NCBI GenBank assembly: GCA_905233755.1
Contig: CAJODM010000011.1
Location: 1-64,000 of the forward strand
Source of the DNA: an uncultured Ruminococcus sp.
GTDB taxonomy: Bacteria; Bacillota; Clostridia; Oscillospirales; Acutalibacteraceae
Direction of reading: 5' to 3'
Length of the DNA: 64,000 bases
The notes under the pieces are model-generated. The model did no database searches and was not told the DNA's origin. It saw only the letters and a program-made list of their open reading frames with translations. How positions within the stretch are numbered: the stretch's first letter is position 1; each line of letters starts with the position of its first letter. Positions 45,091 through 52,650 of the stretch are shown here, in pieces. Both the position numbers and the translations under genes were made by a program.

Positions 45091-46215
45091 ATGACGCCGA
45101 ACAGGTTCTTTGAGGAGATACAGGGGCGGTTCGCCTTCGGCTGTATGCGGCTGCCCGAGAGGGACGGCAAGATCGACTATGAAGAGTTCACCCGCATGGC
45201 GGATGCGTTCATAGATGCGGGGCTGAACTACTTTGACACCGCCCACGGCTATCACAACGGCCATAGCGAGACCGCGATCCGCGACTGTGTGACGCGCCGA
45301 TACGACAGGAGCCGCTATGTCCTGACCGACAAGCTGACGGACGTCTACTTCAAAGAAGAGGGCGATATCCGTCCGTTCTTCGACCGACAGCTCGAGTGGT
45401 GCGGCGTCGACTACTTTGACTTCTATCTCATGCACGCCCAGGACGCGCGCAACTACCCGCAGTTTCGGCGGTGCCGCGCGTATGAGACCGCGTTCGAGCT
45501 CAAAGCCGAGGGCAGGATCCGCCACGTCGGTATCTCATTCCACGACAAGGCGGACGTGCTCGACCGGATCCTCACCGACTATCCCGACATCGAGGTGGTG
45601 CAGATCCAGCTCAACTATGCCGACTATGAGGACGAGAGCGTCGAGAGCCGCAAGGTCTATGAGATATGTGAGAAGCATAATAAGCCCGTGCTCGTGATGG
45701 AGCCCGTCAAGGGCGGGTCGTTGGTGCGCCTGCCCGAACAGGCACAGGCGGTGTTCGACCGTCTTGACGGCGGCAGCTATGCGAGCTACGCGCTGCGGTT
45801 TGCGGCGGATTTTGAGAACGTGTGTGCGGTGCTGTCGGGCATGAGCACGATGGAGCAGATGCAGGATAACCTCAGCGTCATGACCGATATCCGGCCGCTG
45901 AGCGCTGCTGAGCGCGAGGCGATCGAGCAGGTGTGCGGCATCCTCAAGGGACAGAACACCATCCCCTGTACCGCGTGCCGCTACTGTGTCGAGGGATGCC
46001 CCAAGGGGATCTCGATCCCCGACCTGTTCTCGTGCTACAACGCGAAGGAGCACTTTCACGATTGGAACCAGGACTATTACTATGACATCATCACCGCCAA
46101 GGGCGGCAGGGCGTCCGACTGCATCCGATGCGGACGGTGCGAGCGGGCGTGTCCCCAGCACCTGTCGATCCGCGACCTGCTCGCGGCGGTGGCAACGAGC
46201 TTTGAGAGGAGATAA
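45091..46215 (+). CDS. Aldo/keto reductase with C-terminal 4Fe-4S ferredoxin domain
   Basis: An oxidoreductase fusion of about 374 residues. The barrel part shows DAGLNYFDTAHGYHNGHSE (catalytic D and Y), TDKL (K) and LMHAQD (H). The last 80 residues have two cysteine clusters, CTACRYCVEGCP and CIRCGRCERACP, suited to two 4Fe-4S clusters. Such proteins are common in anaerobes but their substrates are mostly unknown. Of three tandem ATG codons I prefer 45091 because GAGAGGAG then has seven-base spacing. It is first in an operon; the ECF gene follows three bases later. Confidence 0.88.
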   Translation: MTPNRFFEEIQGRFAFGCMRLPERDGKIDYEEFTRMADAFIDAGLNYFDTAHGYHNGHSETAIRDCVTRRYDRSRYVLTDKLTDVYFKEEGDIRPFFDRQLEWCGVDYFDFYLMHAQDARNYPQFRRCRAYETAFELKAEGRIRHVGISFHDKADVLDRILTDYPDIEVVQIQLNYADYEDESVESRKVYEICEKHNKPVLVMEPVKGGSLVRLPEQAQAVFDRLDGGSYASYALRFAADFENVCAVLSGMSTMEQMQDNLSVMTDIRPLSAAEREAIEQVCGILKGQNTIPCTACRYCVEGCPKGISIPDLFSCYNAKEHFHDWNQDYYYDIITAKGGRASDCIRCGRCERACPQHLSIRDLLAAVATSFERR

Positions 46216-46218
46216 ACG

Positions 46219-46767
46219 ATGAACGCTACATCTGTCAGAACAAACCTATCCATCGGGGCGCGTGCCCTTTACACCATCGGGGCGATCGCCGCGGCGGTCG
46301 CGCTGCCGCAGCTGTTCCATGTGATCGGGCGTGTGTCCTTGTCGGGCACGGCGCTAGGCGAAGCGTTCCTGCCGATGCACCTGCCGATCATCCTGGTCGG
46401 GATGCTGGCGGGGCCCGTTGTCGGGTTGATCGCGGGGGTGCTGTCGCCGCTTTTCAGCTTTCTGATGACGGGGATGCCGATAGCGGGGATGCTGCCGTTT
46501 ATGATGATCGAGCTGTGCGTGTACGGGTTGACGGCGGGGCTGCTCAGAGGAACCCGGCTGCCGGTTCTGCTGCAGGTGGTGATCGTCCAGCTCGCCGGAC
46601 GCGCGGTGCGCGCGGCGGCGATCCTGCTCTCGGTATATGCGTTCGGCTATACGGCGGTCGATCCCGCGGTGATCTATACGAGTATCACAGCGGGGCTGTT
46701 TGGCATCCTGCTGCAGTGGGCGCTGATCCCGCTTGTCATGTACCGCGTGGAGCATCCCCGTGGATGA
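46219..46767 (+). CDS. ECF transporter S-component-like membrane protein
   Basis: A 182-residue, highly hydrophobic protein with five or six helices and the layout of ECF-type substrate-binding (S) subunits, which capture a vitamin or small metabolite in the membrane and use a shared energising module. MHLPIILVGMLAGPVVGLIAG and SPLFSFLMTGMP are typical of the pantothenate/folate-like S-proteins (motif shown in part). The ECF ATPases and T-protein are not in the window. It starts three bases after the Fe-S reductase stop and overlaps the next gene. The ligand is unknown. Confidence 0.8.
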   Translation: MNATSVRTNLSIGARALYTIGAIAAAVALPQLFHVIGRVSLSGTALGEAFLPMHLPIILVGMLAGPVVGLIAGVLSPLFSFLMTGMPIAGMLPFMMIELCVYGLTAGLLRGTRLPVLLQVVIVQLAGRAVRAAAILLSVYAFGYTAVDPAVIYTSITAGLFGILLQWALIPLVMYRVEHPRG

Positions 46768-47188
46768 GCTCGCCCGGGTCAAGGGGATGCTGCATCAGGG
46801 GGGATATACCCTGGTGCTCCTCTGCGGCGAGCAGGTCTATACGAGCGATGAGCGCGGGATCCGGCCGCTGTTGGAGCGCGTTCTTTCGGGAACGGACGAC
46901 AGCGGTGGGTATGCCGCCGACCGGATCGTCGGCAGGGCGGCTGCGATGCTGTATATCCTCTTGCGGGTGCGGGCGGTCTATGCCGATGTGATGAGCAAGG
47001 ATGCCGCGTTGCTGCTTAAGGACGCGGGGATCACCGCATCGTATGGTACGCTCACCGATACGATCATGAACCGCGATGGCACCGGCTCGTGTCCGATGGA
47101 GGCGGCGACAGCGGCGCTCACCGACCCCGCCGACGCGCCGCGCGCGCTGATAGCGGCGCTGAAGCGTCTGCGCAACACGGGAGGATAA
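46760..47188 (+). CDS. DUF1893 protein
   Basis: A 142-residue member of the DUF1893 family (cytidine-deaminase-like fold, function unknown). Family marks include GGYTLVLLCGEQVYTSDERG, RAAAMLYILLRVRAVYADV (shown in part) and GTGSCPMEAA near the end. I choose the GTG start at 46760, inside the end of the ECF gene, because GGAG lies seven bases upstream. The overlap points to translational coupling with the ECF gene. Co-occurrence with the reductase and transporter hints at one pathway, but none is known. Confidence 0.82.
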   Translation: MDELARVKGMLHQGGYTLVLLCGEQVYTSDERGIRPLLERVLSGTDDSGGYAADRIVGRAAAMLYILLRVRAVYADVMSKDAALLLKDAGITASYGTLTDTIMNRDGTGSCPMEAATAALTDPADAPRALIAALKRLRNTGG

Positions 47189-47196
47189 TATAACAT

Positions 47197-47225
47197 CAGG
47201 GCTGTCGAGCGACAGCCCTGTTTCT
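47197..47225 (+). terminator. Terminator of the reductase-ECF-DUF1893 operon
   Basis: CAGGGCTGTC-GAGC-GACAGCCCTG followed by TTTCT. Its lead sequence ATAACATCAGGGCTG (47190-47204) is identical to that of the degV terminator at 5048. Confidence 0.85.
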
Positions 47226-47261
47226 CTATAGATGATGATGGATGATGCGGAATCTGCGGGA

Positions 47262-47768
47262 TCATCGACGGATATCCTCGGGTCTCCAGCGGCTCTCGCC
47301 GAGCATCATATATCCGTCCATATCTCTGAACCCCATGCTCCGGTACAGCCGCTCGGCATCGAACGAGGTCTCGAGATAGATCTTGCTGATCCCCTGTGCC
47401 TGTGCCTGCTCGATCATATGGCGGATCAGCGCGGTGGCGACGCCGTGTCCGCGGTAGCGCGCCTTGGTATAGATGTTCATCAGATAGGCGCATCCGCCGC
47501 CGAGGTTGTCGGGGGAGGGGAGCTCGCGGTGAACGCATACCCCGCCGCATCCGACGATCATACCGTCGAGAAGCGCCAGATACGCGATATGCTCGCCGCT
47601 TTGCATCGTCTGTCGGTAGTAGGCGCGGGTGTTCTCCTCGATAGCGGCCCATTCGGCGTCGTCGATCAGGTGATCGACCGGAGCGAACACCTCGCGCAGC
47701 GTCTCCATCCGCCAGATGAGCACGGTCTCGAGCTCGTCGGGTGCTGCCTGTCTGATGTTGATATCCAT
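47262..47768 (-). CDS. GNAT family N-acetyltransferase
   Basis: A 168-residue acetyl-CoA-dependent acyltransferase of the GNAT fold. The CoA-binding region is KARYRGHGVATALIRHMIEQ near residues 102-121 (R-G-x-G-x-A), and YLETSFDAERLYRSMGFRD is the usual C-terminal beta-bulge motif. No acceptor can be predicted. It is a single gene on the minus strand, convergent with the DUF1893 operon. Confidence 0.88.
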   Translation of the reverse strand: MDINIRQAAPDELETVLIWRMETLREVFAPVDHLIDDAEWAAIEENTRAYYRQTMQSGEHIAYLALLDGMIVGCGGVCVHRELPSPDNLGGGCAYLMNIYTKARYRGHGVATALIRHMIEQAQAQGISKIYLETSFDAERLYRSMGFRDMDGYMMLGESRWRPEDIRR

Positions 47769-47886
47769 GGGGATCCCTCGCTTTCCTTGTATAGTTCAGT
47801 ATAGCACGTACGGATGAGAATGTCCAATCTTTTTGACAGCGCGGGCAGCGCGGTGTATAATAGGAGAAACGAAAGGAGAATGTCCT

Positions 47887-48327
47887 ATGCAGTACAGAAG
47901 ATTTGGTGAGCAATACTATGTCCGTCTCGATCCGGGGGATGAGATCATCCGCACCCTGAGTGATGTGTGCGCGCGCGAAGGGTTGACGACCGCGTCGATC
48001 CACGGGATCGGCGGATGCGACACCGCCACGGTCGGCGTCTTTGATAGAAAGACAAAGTCGTATCATCCGACGACGGTGACCGCCCTTTTGGAGATGGTGT
48101 CGCTCGACGGGAACCTGACGCGCTATGAGGGCGCGCCGTATCTGCATCTGCACGCGCTGTTCGCCTATCGCTCCAGTGACGAGAACGCGGTGCTGACGGG
48201 GCATCTGCTCGAGGCGGTGATCGGGCTGACCGGCGAGATCGTGATCACCCCGGCAGATGGTGTGATCGGCAGGCGGTATATCGACGAGCTGGGGATCCGC
48301 GTGTGGGATTTTGAGCCGTCGGAATAG
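47887..48327 (+). CDS. PPC (DUF296) domain protein
   Basis: A 146-residue protein consisting of a PPC/DUF296 domain, which also occurs as the trimer-forming part of plant AT-hook proteins; bacterial forms are of unknown function. Visible are VRLDPGDEIIRTL, ASIHGIGGCDTATVGVFD and the histidine motif YLHLHALFAY, which may bind a metal. Start at 47887 behind AAAGGAGAA. It is a single gene; no DNA-binding AT-hook is present. Confidence 0.85.
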   Translation: MQYRRFGEQYYVRLDPGDEIIRTLSDVCAREGLTTASIHGIGGCDTATVGVFDRKTKSYHPTTVTALLEMVSLDGNLTRYEGAPYLHLHALFAYRSSDENAVLTGHLLEAVIGLTGEIVITPADGVIGRRYIDELGIRVWDFEPSE

Positions 48328-48644
48328 CGGGCACAGCGGTTTTGGCGGATGAAGAATCGGTGACAGATTCGGTAACAGCATAAGGATAGCCGCCACAACA
48401 TCTGGTGCTCTGAGCCCCGATGAACACCGGATTTGGTGACAGATGTGTCACACTCGGTTTCAACTTCGTCACACTCTGCGAAAATATCACAGAAAAGTCG
48501 AAAAAAGTATCATTTTCTTCATTATTATTCTGATATGCAATTATAAAGCAAATGTGATGTTGTATAGTGATATTGCTTGTAATTGTGGCATTTTGTGCCA
48601 TATACAGTTTTTAGTTTAGGAAATTCAAAAAAGGAGAAATCAAA
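48328..48644. other. Intergenic region upstream of the wall protein gene
   Basis: About 317 bases without a gene. It holds direct repeats of GGTGACAGAT (48359, 48435), a palindrome GTGACA-GATG-TGTCAC (48436-48451), and two GTCACACTC copies. These could be operator sites for the wall protein gene. The AT-rich part (48520-48640) probably contains its promoter, but no clear box pair stands out. AAAAGGAGAAA precedes the gene. Confidence 0.5.
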
Positions 48645-49301
48645 ATGAAGAAGAGAGTTTTGCCTATCGTTCTGGCGATAGCCATTGTCGCTGCCTTCAC
48701 CTCCGTTCTCGCTATCGGTGTCTATGCGTGCGAGACCGGCAAGGCGTTCGCAGAGCCCCAGAAGATCACCGCCGACTCCGGCAAGACGAATCCCGAGGTC
48801 AAGCCCGCTCAGCCCGAGTGCAAGCCCGAGGTCAAGCCCGCTCAGCCCGAGTGCAAGCCCGAGGTCAAGCCCACTCAGCCCGAGTGCAAGCCGGTCAAGC
48901 CCGTCAAGCCCACCTGCACGCCCGTCAAGCCCACCTGCCCCGTGATCGAGCCGACCGACGAGCCGACCGAGGAGCCGACCGAGGAGCCGACCGAGGAGCC
49001 GACCGAGGAGCCGATTGAGGAATCGACCGAGGAGCCGACCATCGAGCCGACCATCGAGCCGACCGATGAATCGATCGAAGAGCCGACCGACGAGCCGGCC
49101 GAGGATCCCACCGACCCCGAGGAAACCGATCCCGAGGAAGAGGACGTTGCGACCCCCGATGAGGCGCCCGCTACCTCGAACCCCAAGACCGGCGATTCGG
49201 TGATGCTGTATGTGTTCCTGCTGGTCATCGCTTCGATGTCGATCGCCGCTACCGCAGTCTACGGCAAGAAGACCGCTTTCGCTCCCAAGCACACGAAGTA
49301 A
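48645..49301 (+). CDS. Cell-wall-anchored Pro/Glu-rich protein with NPKTG sorting signal
   Basis: A 218-residue surface protein. After a signal peptide (LPIVLAIAIVAAFTSVLA), a stalk consists of three QPECKPEVKPA-type repeats with regularly placed cysteines, then many TEEPTEEP units. The C-terminus has NPKTGD, a hydrophobic helix and a basic tail, the sorting signal for a sortase. No folded domain is visible, so it is essentially a stalk. The class B sortase gene follows 113 bases downstream behind a hairpin, so it is the likely partner. The cysteines in the stalk could cross-link; that is an inference. Confidence 0.87.
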   Translation: MKKRVLPIVLAIAIVAAFTSVLAIGVYACETGKAFAEPQKITADSGKTNPEVKPAQPECKPEVKPAQPECKPEVKPTQPECKPVKPVKPTCTPVKPTCPVIEPTDEPTEEPTEEPTEEPTEEPIEESTEEPTIEPTIEPTDESIEEPTDEPAEDPTDPEETDPEEEDVATPDEAPATSNPKTGDSVMLYVFLLVIASMSIAATAVYGKKTAFAPKHTK

Positions 49302-49322
49302 TCGCGTAGTATAACATGGATG

Positions 49323-49357
49323 AAGACCGGCAGTAACCCTGTCGGTCTTCTTTGACT
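49323..49357 (+). terminator. Terminator between wall protein and sortase genes
   Basis: AAGACCGGCAG and CTGTCGGTCTT (49323-49333, 49339-49349) form a hairpin followed by CTTTGACTTTTTT. Partial read-through may serve the sortase gene. Confidence 0.75.
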
Positions 49358-49414
49358 TTTTTCTTACAGGACGGTCGGCCGGTCGAAAGACGGGCGACGG
49401 ACGGATGGTGACAT

Positions 49415-50233
49415 ATGGATCGGTACAATGCGAAGCACGGCGGCAAGCAACGCCGCGGCGGACAGAACAGGATATTCATCGCGGTGGTGATCCCGCTCTT
49501 GGTGGCGGTGGTCGCCTTTGCGGGATACAAGCTCTATACATGGCTTTGCGAGAACGCTGCGTCGCGCTCTGTCATCGACGAGGTACAGTCGGCGATCACC
49601 GTCGCCGATACGCCCGACACAGCGGATGCCGATGCGGACAGCCGGTATGAGGTCGACTTTGAGCGGTTGCTCGCGCTGAACCCCGACACCGTCGGATACC
49701 TGAGGGTAGAGGGCACCGCGGTCTCTTATCCGGTGGTGCAGAGCGGCGACAACGACTTCTACCTTACGCATAGCTTCGACGGCGCCGAGAACTCGGCGGG
49801 GTGGGTGTTCCTTGACTTTCGCGATCATATCGGGCAGAGCCGCAACCTTGTGATCTACGGCCACAACCGCCGCGACGGCTCGATGTTCGGCTCGCTGTCG
49901 GCGGTGCTTGACGACAGCTGGTGTGACAACCGGGAGAACCGTATCCTCACCTTCGTCACGCCCGACGACTATGCGCGCTATGAGGTGTTCTCGGTCTATA
50001 CCGTGAAGGCCGAGGACTACTATATCACCACCGATTTTGCCGATGACGAGAGCTATGCAGCGTTTTTGACGACGATCCGCGGCCGGTCGGTGTATGACTT
50101 TGGCGTCGAGGTGGGGGCGAGTGACACGATCCTGACGCTGTCGACCTGTTCGAACGTCGACAGCTACCGCACCGTCCTCCATGCCCGACGGCTGACGGCG
50201 ACCGCCGCCGACGGCGAGAACACGCTCAGGTGA
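49415..50233 (+). CDS. srtB: Class B sortase
   Basis: Membrane transpeptidase that joins sorted proteins to peptidoglycan. It has one N-terminal membrane anchor (IFIAVVIPLLVAVVAFAGY). The catalytic residues are visible: H in VIYGHNRRDGSMF near residue 150, C in LTLSTCSN near residue 247, and R in the following DSYRTVLHARR. Length 272 residues is normal for class B. The adjacent substrate-like protein carries NPKTG, close to the NPQTN type of class B signals. The stop lies four bases before the macrodomain gene, whose ribosome site is inside the sortase gene. Confidence 0.94.
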   Translation: MDRYNAKHGGKQRRGGQNRIFIAVVIPLLVAVVAFAGYKLYTWLCENAASRSVIDEVQSAITVADTPDTADADADSRYEVDFERLLALNPDTVGYLRVEGTAVSYPVVQSGDNDFYLTHSFDGAENSAGWVFLDFRDHIGQSRNLVIYGHNRRDGSMFGSLSAVLDDSWCDNRENRILTFVTPDDYARYEVFSVYTVKAEDYYITTDFADDESYAAFLTTIRGRSVYDFGVEVGASDTILTLSTCSNVDSYRTVLHARRLTATAADGENTLR

Positions 50234-50237
50234 TCGT

Positions 50238-51014
50238 ATGACACATGAAGAACAGCGTATTTGGCTGATCAAAGAACTGCAAAAAGAGCCATCTCAGCTC
50301 AGCCGCTACAGGATCCCTGCGGACGAGCAGGGGCAGAAGGATCTGCTCCGCGCACTGATGAATCTCTGGATGCCCAAGCCCCTGAGCGACGAATATCTGA
50401 GGATCGAGGGCGAGTACCTGAGAGCCGAAGCACAGGCGAAGGGGATCACCGAACTCTCCGACCTCGAGCCGATCGACGGCGATCTGTATCTGTGGCAGGG
50501 GGATATCACTACGCTCAGTGTAGACGCGGTGGTGAACGCCGCGAACGCCCAGCTGTTAGGGTGTTTCAGGGTCTTGCATTCCTGCATCGACAACTGCATC
50601 CACAGCGCGGCGGGGCTATCTCTGAGATACCGGTGCTTTGAGATCATGCGGCAGCAGGGGCACGAGGAGCCGACAGGTCAGGCGAAGATCACGCCCGGCT
50701 ATAACCTGCCGAGCAGCTATGTGCTGCACACGGTCGGCCCAATCGTCAGCGGAAAGCTGACAGATGAACACTGTGAAGGGCTCAGTAGCTGCTACCTCTC
50801 CTGCCTGAAGCTCGCCGAGGAGAACGGGGTCAACAGCATCGCGTTCTGCTGTATCTCAACGGGCGTGTTCGGGTTCCCGCAGAGAAAGGCGGCTCAGATC
50901 GCTGTATCTACCGTAAAAGAGTACAAAATAACAACAGGTAGCGATATCAAGGTCATCTTCAACGTGTTCAAGGATGACGACCTATCTATCTATCGCGACG
51001 TGCTGAGTTGCTGA
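50238..51014 (+). CDS. Zinc-dependent macrodomain protein (ADP-ribosyl hydrolase type)
   Basis: Predicted to remove ADP-ribose from proteins. The 258-residue protein has an N-terminal helical part and a macrodomain with VDAVVNAANAQLLGCF, then LHSCIDNCIHSAAG, which matches the Cys/His zinc-site pattern of the zinc macrodomains that work with class M sirtuins. EEPTGQAKITPGYNLP and CISTGVFGFPQ are the ADP-ribose loops. In other Firmicutes this gene sits with sirtuin M, GcvH-L and a lipoate ligase; here it follows a sortase, and the sirtuin is 10 kb away at 61.4 kb. Base use resembles the neighbours less than usual, being somewhat AT-richer. Confidence 0.88.
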   Translation: MTHEEQRIWLIKELQKEPSQLSRYRIPADEQGQKDLLRALMNLWMPKPLSDEYLRIEGEYLRAEAQAKGITELSDLEPIDGDLYLWQGDITTLSVDAVVNAANAQLLGCFRVLHSCIDNCIHSAAGLSLRYRCFEIMRQQGHEEPTGQAKITPGYNLPSSYVLHTVGPIVSGKLTDEHCEGLSSCYLSCLKLAEENGVNSIAFCCISTGVFGFPQRKAAQIAVSTVKEYKITTGSDIKVIFNVFKDDDLSIYRDVLSC

Positions 51015-51018
51015 TCTT

Positions 51019-51043
51019 GGAGTCGGGGAACCGGCTCCTTTTT
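51019..51043 (+). terminator. First terminator after the macrodomain gene
   Basis: GGAGTCGG-GGAA-CCGGCTCC with one G-T pair, followed by five T, directly after the stop codon. Confidence 0.85.
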
Positions 51044-51051
51044 GTATCAAC

Positions 51052-51073
51052 AAGCGCGTACAGGCGCTTTTTG
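51052..51073 (+). terminator. Second terminator after the macrodomain gene
   Basis: AAGCGC-GTACAG-GCGCTT followed by T-rich sequence, in tandem with the previous hairpin. Confidence 0.7.
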
Positions 51074-51140
51074 TCATCGCTCTGGCAGGATTCGGGACTA
51101 TATTAGCGCAGTAAACCGGGTGTATTATCTGTCATAACAA

Positions 51141-51182
51141 AGACCTCCTATAGCAGCTTCTCTATGCTGCCACAGGAGGTCT
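51141..51182 (-). terminator. Terminator of the aldo/keto reductase gene block
   Basis: AGACCTCCT and AGGAGGTCT (51141-51149, 51174-51182) with an inner GCAGC/GCTGC stem. The minus strand shows TTTGTT after it. Confidence 0.7.
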
Positions 51183-51248
51183 CATTTCTATTATTGTCCG
51201 TATCAGAGGAGCGGTTCACCCTGCGACAGCTCCGTGTTGATCGGTTGA

Positions 51249-52112
51249 TCACAGCTTGCCGCCGAACACGGGGAAGTACCCCGCATCGCCATAGTCGAGC
51301 GGCTCTACATGCTCAAGGTACGCCATATCCTCGTCAGAGATACAGAAGTCGAGCTCGGCGTTCGCCTTCATATGGGCGAGGTTCGCGGTTTTGGGCAGGA
51401 CGACCGTATCGAGCTGCAGGTCATATCGGATGCAGAGCTGCGGGATGGTGACGCCGTACTTTGCGGCCATGTCAGCGATCGCGGGGTTCTGCATCGCCGC
51501 GCCGTGGGCGACGGGCGAGTATGCCTCGACCACGATGTCGTGCTGCCTGCAGTACTCGATGAGCGAGAGCGGGGTGTTCGCGATATGGACGAGGATCTGG
51601 TTGACCATGGGGCGGATGCGGCACCCGTCGAGCAGGTTCTTTAGATCCTGCTCTTCAAAGTTCGATACGCCGATAGCGCGGAGCTTTCCGGCATGGTACG
51701 CATCTTCGAGCGCCCGCCACACCTCTTTGTTCTCGCTATAGTACCGGTCGTCGGATTGGTTGACCTCGACCCACGGCTGGGGCGAGTGAATGATCATCAT
51801 GTCAAGGTACTCGAGCCCCATCACCGCCAGGGTGCGGTCGATGCTCTCTGCCGCGCTGTCATAGCTCTTGCACTCGGCGGCGACCTTGGAGGTGACGAAG
51901 ATATCCTCTCTGGGAACGCCGCAGGTGCGCACGCCCTCGCCGACGCCGCGCTCGTTGCCGTATGCCTGGGCGGTGTCGATATGGCGATAGCCGATGCACA
52001 CCGCCTGACGAACCGCCTCGGCCGCCTTGTCGTCGTCGATGAACCAGGTGCCCAGACCGAGCTTTGGGATCGCTACCCCGTTATGAAGGGTGAAAGTCTC
52101 GTTGAAAATCAT
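51249..52112 (-). CDS. Aldo/keto reductase
   Basis: NADPH-dependent reductase of carbonyl compounds, 287 residues. The catalytic tetrad is present: D and Y in YRHIDTAQAYGNE near residue 48, K in VTSKVAA, and H in MIIHSP. The C-terminal part VVLPKTANLAHMKANAEL carries the cofactor-binding segment. It lies 21 bases after the flavodoxin gene, so both are probably in one transcript with a general redox role. The substrate is unknown. Confidence 0.92.
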   Translation of the reverse strand: MIFNETFTLHNGVAIPKLGLGTWFIDDDKAAEAVRQAVCIGYRHIDTAQAYGNERGVGEGVRTCGVPREDIFVTSKVAAECKSYDSAAESIDRTLAVMGLEYLDMMIIHSPQPWVEVNQSDDRYYSENKEVWRALEDAYHAGKLRAIGVSNFEEQDLKNLLDGCRIRPMVNQILVHIANTPLSLIEYCRQHDIVVEAYSPVAHGAAMQNPAIADMAAKYGVTIPQLCIRYDLQLDTVVLPKTANLAHMKANAELDFCISDEDMAYLEHVEPLDYGDAGYFPVFGGKL

Positions 52113-52133
52113 AGCTTCTCCTCCGTGATATTC

Positions 52134-52607
52134 TCAGAATTTGTCGGCAAACGCCCTGAGCTCTGCCTGAGTCGGGCTGCCGTTGAGGATCGCGCCCTCG
52201 ACGATAACGGCGTTCGGCGCGCTCGGCTGCAATCCGGCGACCGTCTTGCCGAATCCCGACCCGCCCGAGGTCGCAAACAGCACGATCTTCTTGCCGCTAA
52301 AGTCATACGCCTCCAGAAAGCTGTTGATGATCGTCGGCGCGACGTACCACCAGATCGGGAACCCGACGAACACGGTGTCAAATCCTGCGACGGGCGCGCT
52401 CGTATCCGAAAGCGCCGGGCGAGAGCTCTTGTCGCGCATTTCGACAGAGCTCCTCGACTGCTTGTCCATCCAGTTGAGGTCGGATTTGGTGTAGGGGACA
52501 GCGGGGGTGATCTCATACAGATCGGCGTCGATCGCTCTCGACAGGTTCTCGGCGACGCGCGCGGTCACGCCGCTTGCCGAGAAGTAGGTGACGAGTATCT
52601 TGCTCAT
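52134..52607 (-). CDS. Flavodoxin
   Basis: A 157-residue FMN electron carrier. The phosphate-binding loop is TYFSASGVTARVAENL at residues 7-22, the middle has DTVFVGFPIWWYVAPTIINS, and FATSGGSGFGKTV is the second FMN loop. The pattern (FPIWWY) fits the flavodoxin_4-type proteins that often accompany aldo/keto reductases, as here. Confidence 0.92.
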   Translation of the reverse strand: MSKILVTYFSASGVTARVAENLSRAIDADLYEITPAVPYTKSDLNWMDKQSRSSVEMRDKSSRPALSDTSAPVAGFDTVFVGFPIWWYVAPTIINSFLEAYDFSGKKIVLFATSGGSGFGKTVAGLQPSAPNAVIVEGAILNGSPTQAELRAFADKF

Positions 52608-52650
52608 CGTAAGTCCTCCTTGTTGATACGTTGATGACGTCGGGCGGACG

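Noticed and set aside
48525-49292. Glycine/leucine/arginine-rich repeat protein on the minus strand
   Set aside because: Antisense of the TEEP-repeat region of the wall protein, which has a signal peptide and sorting signal on the plus strand.
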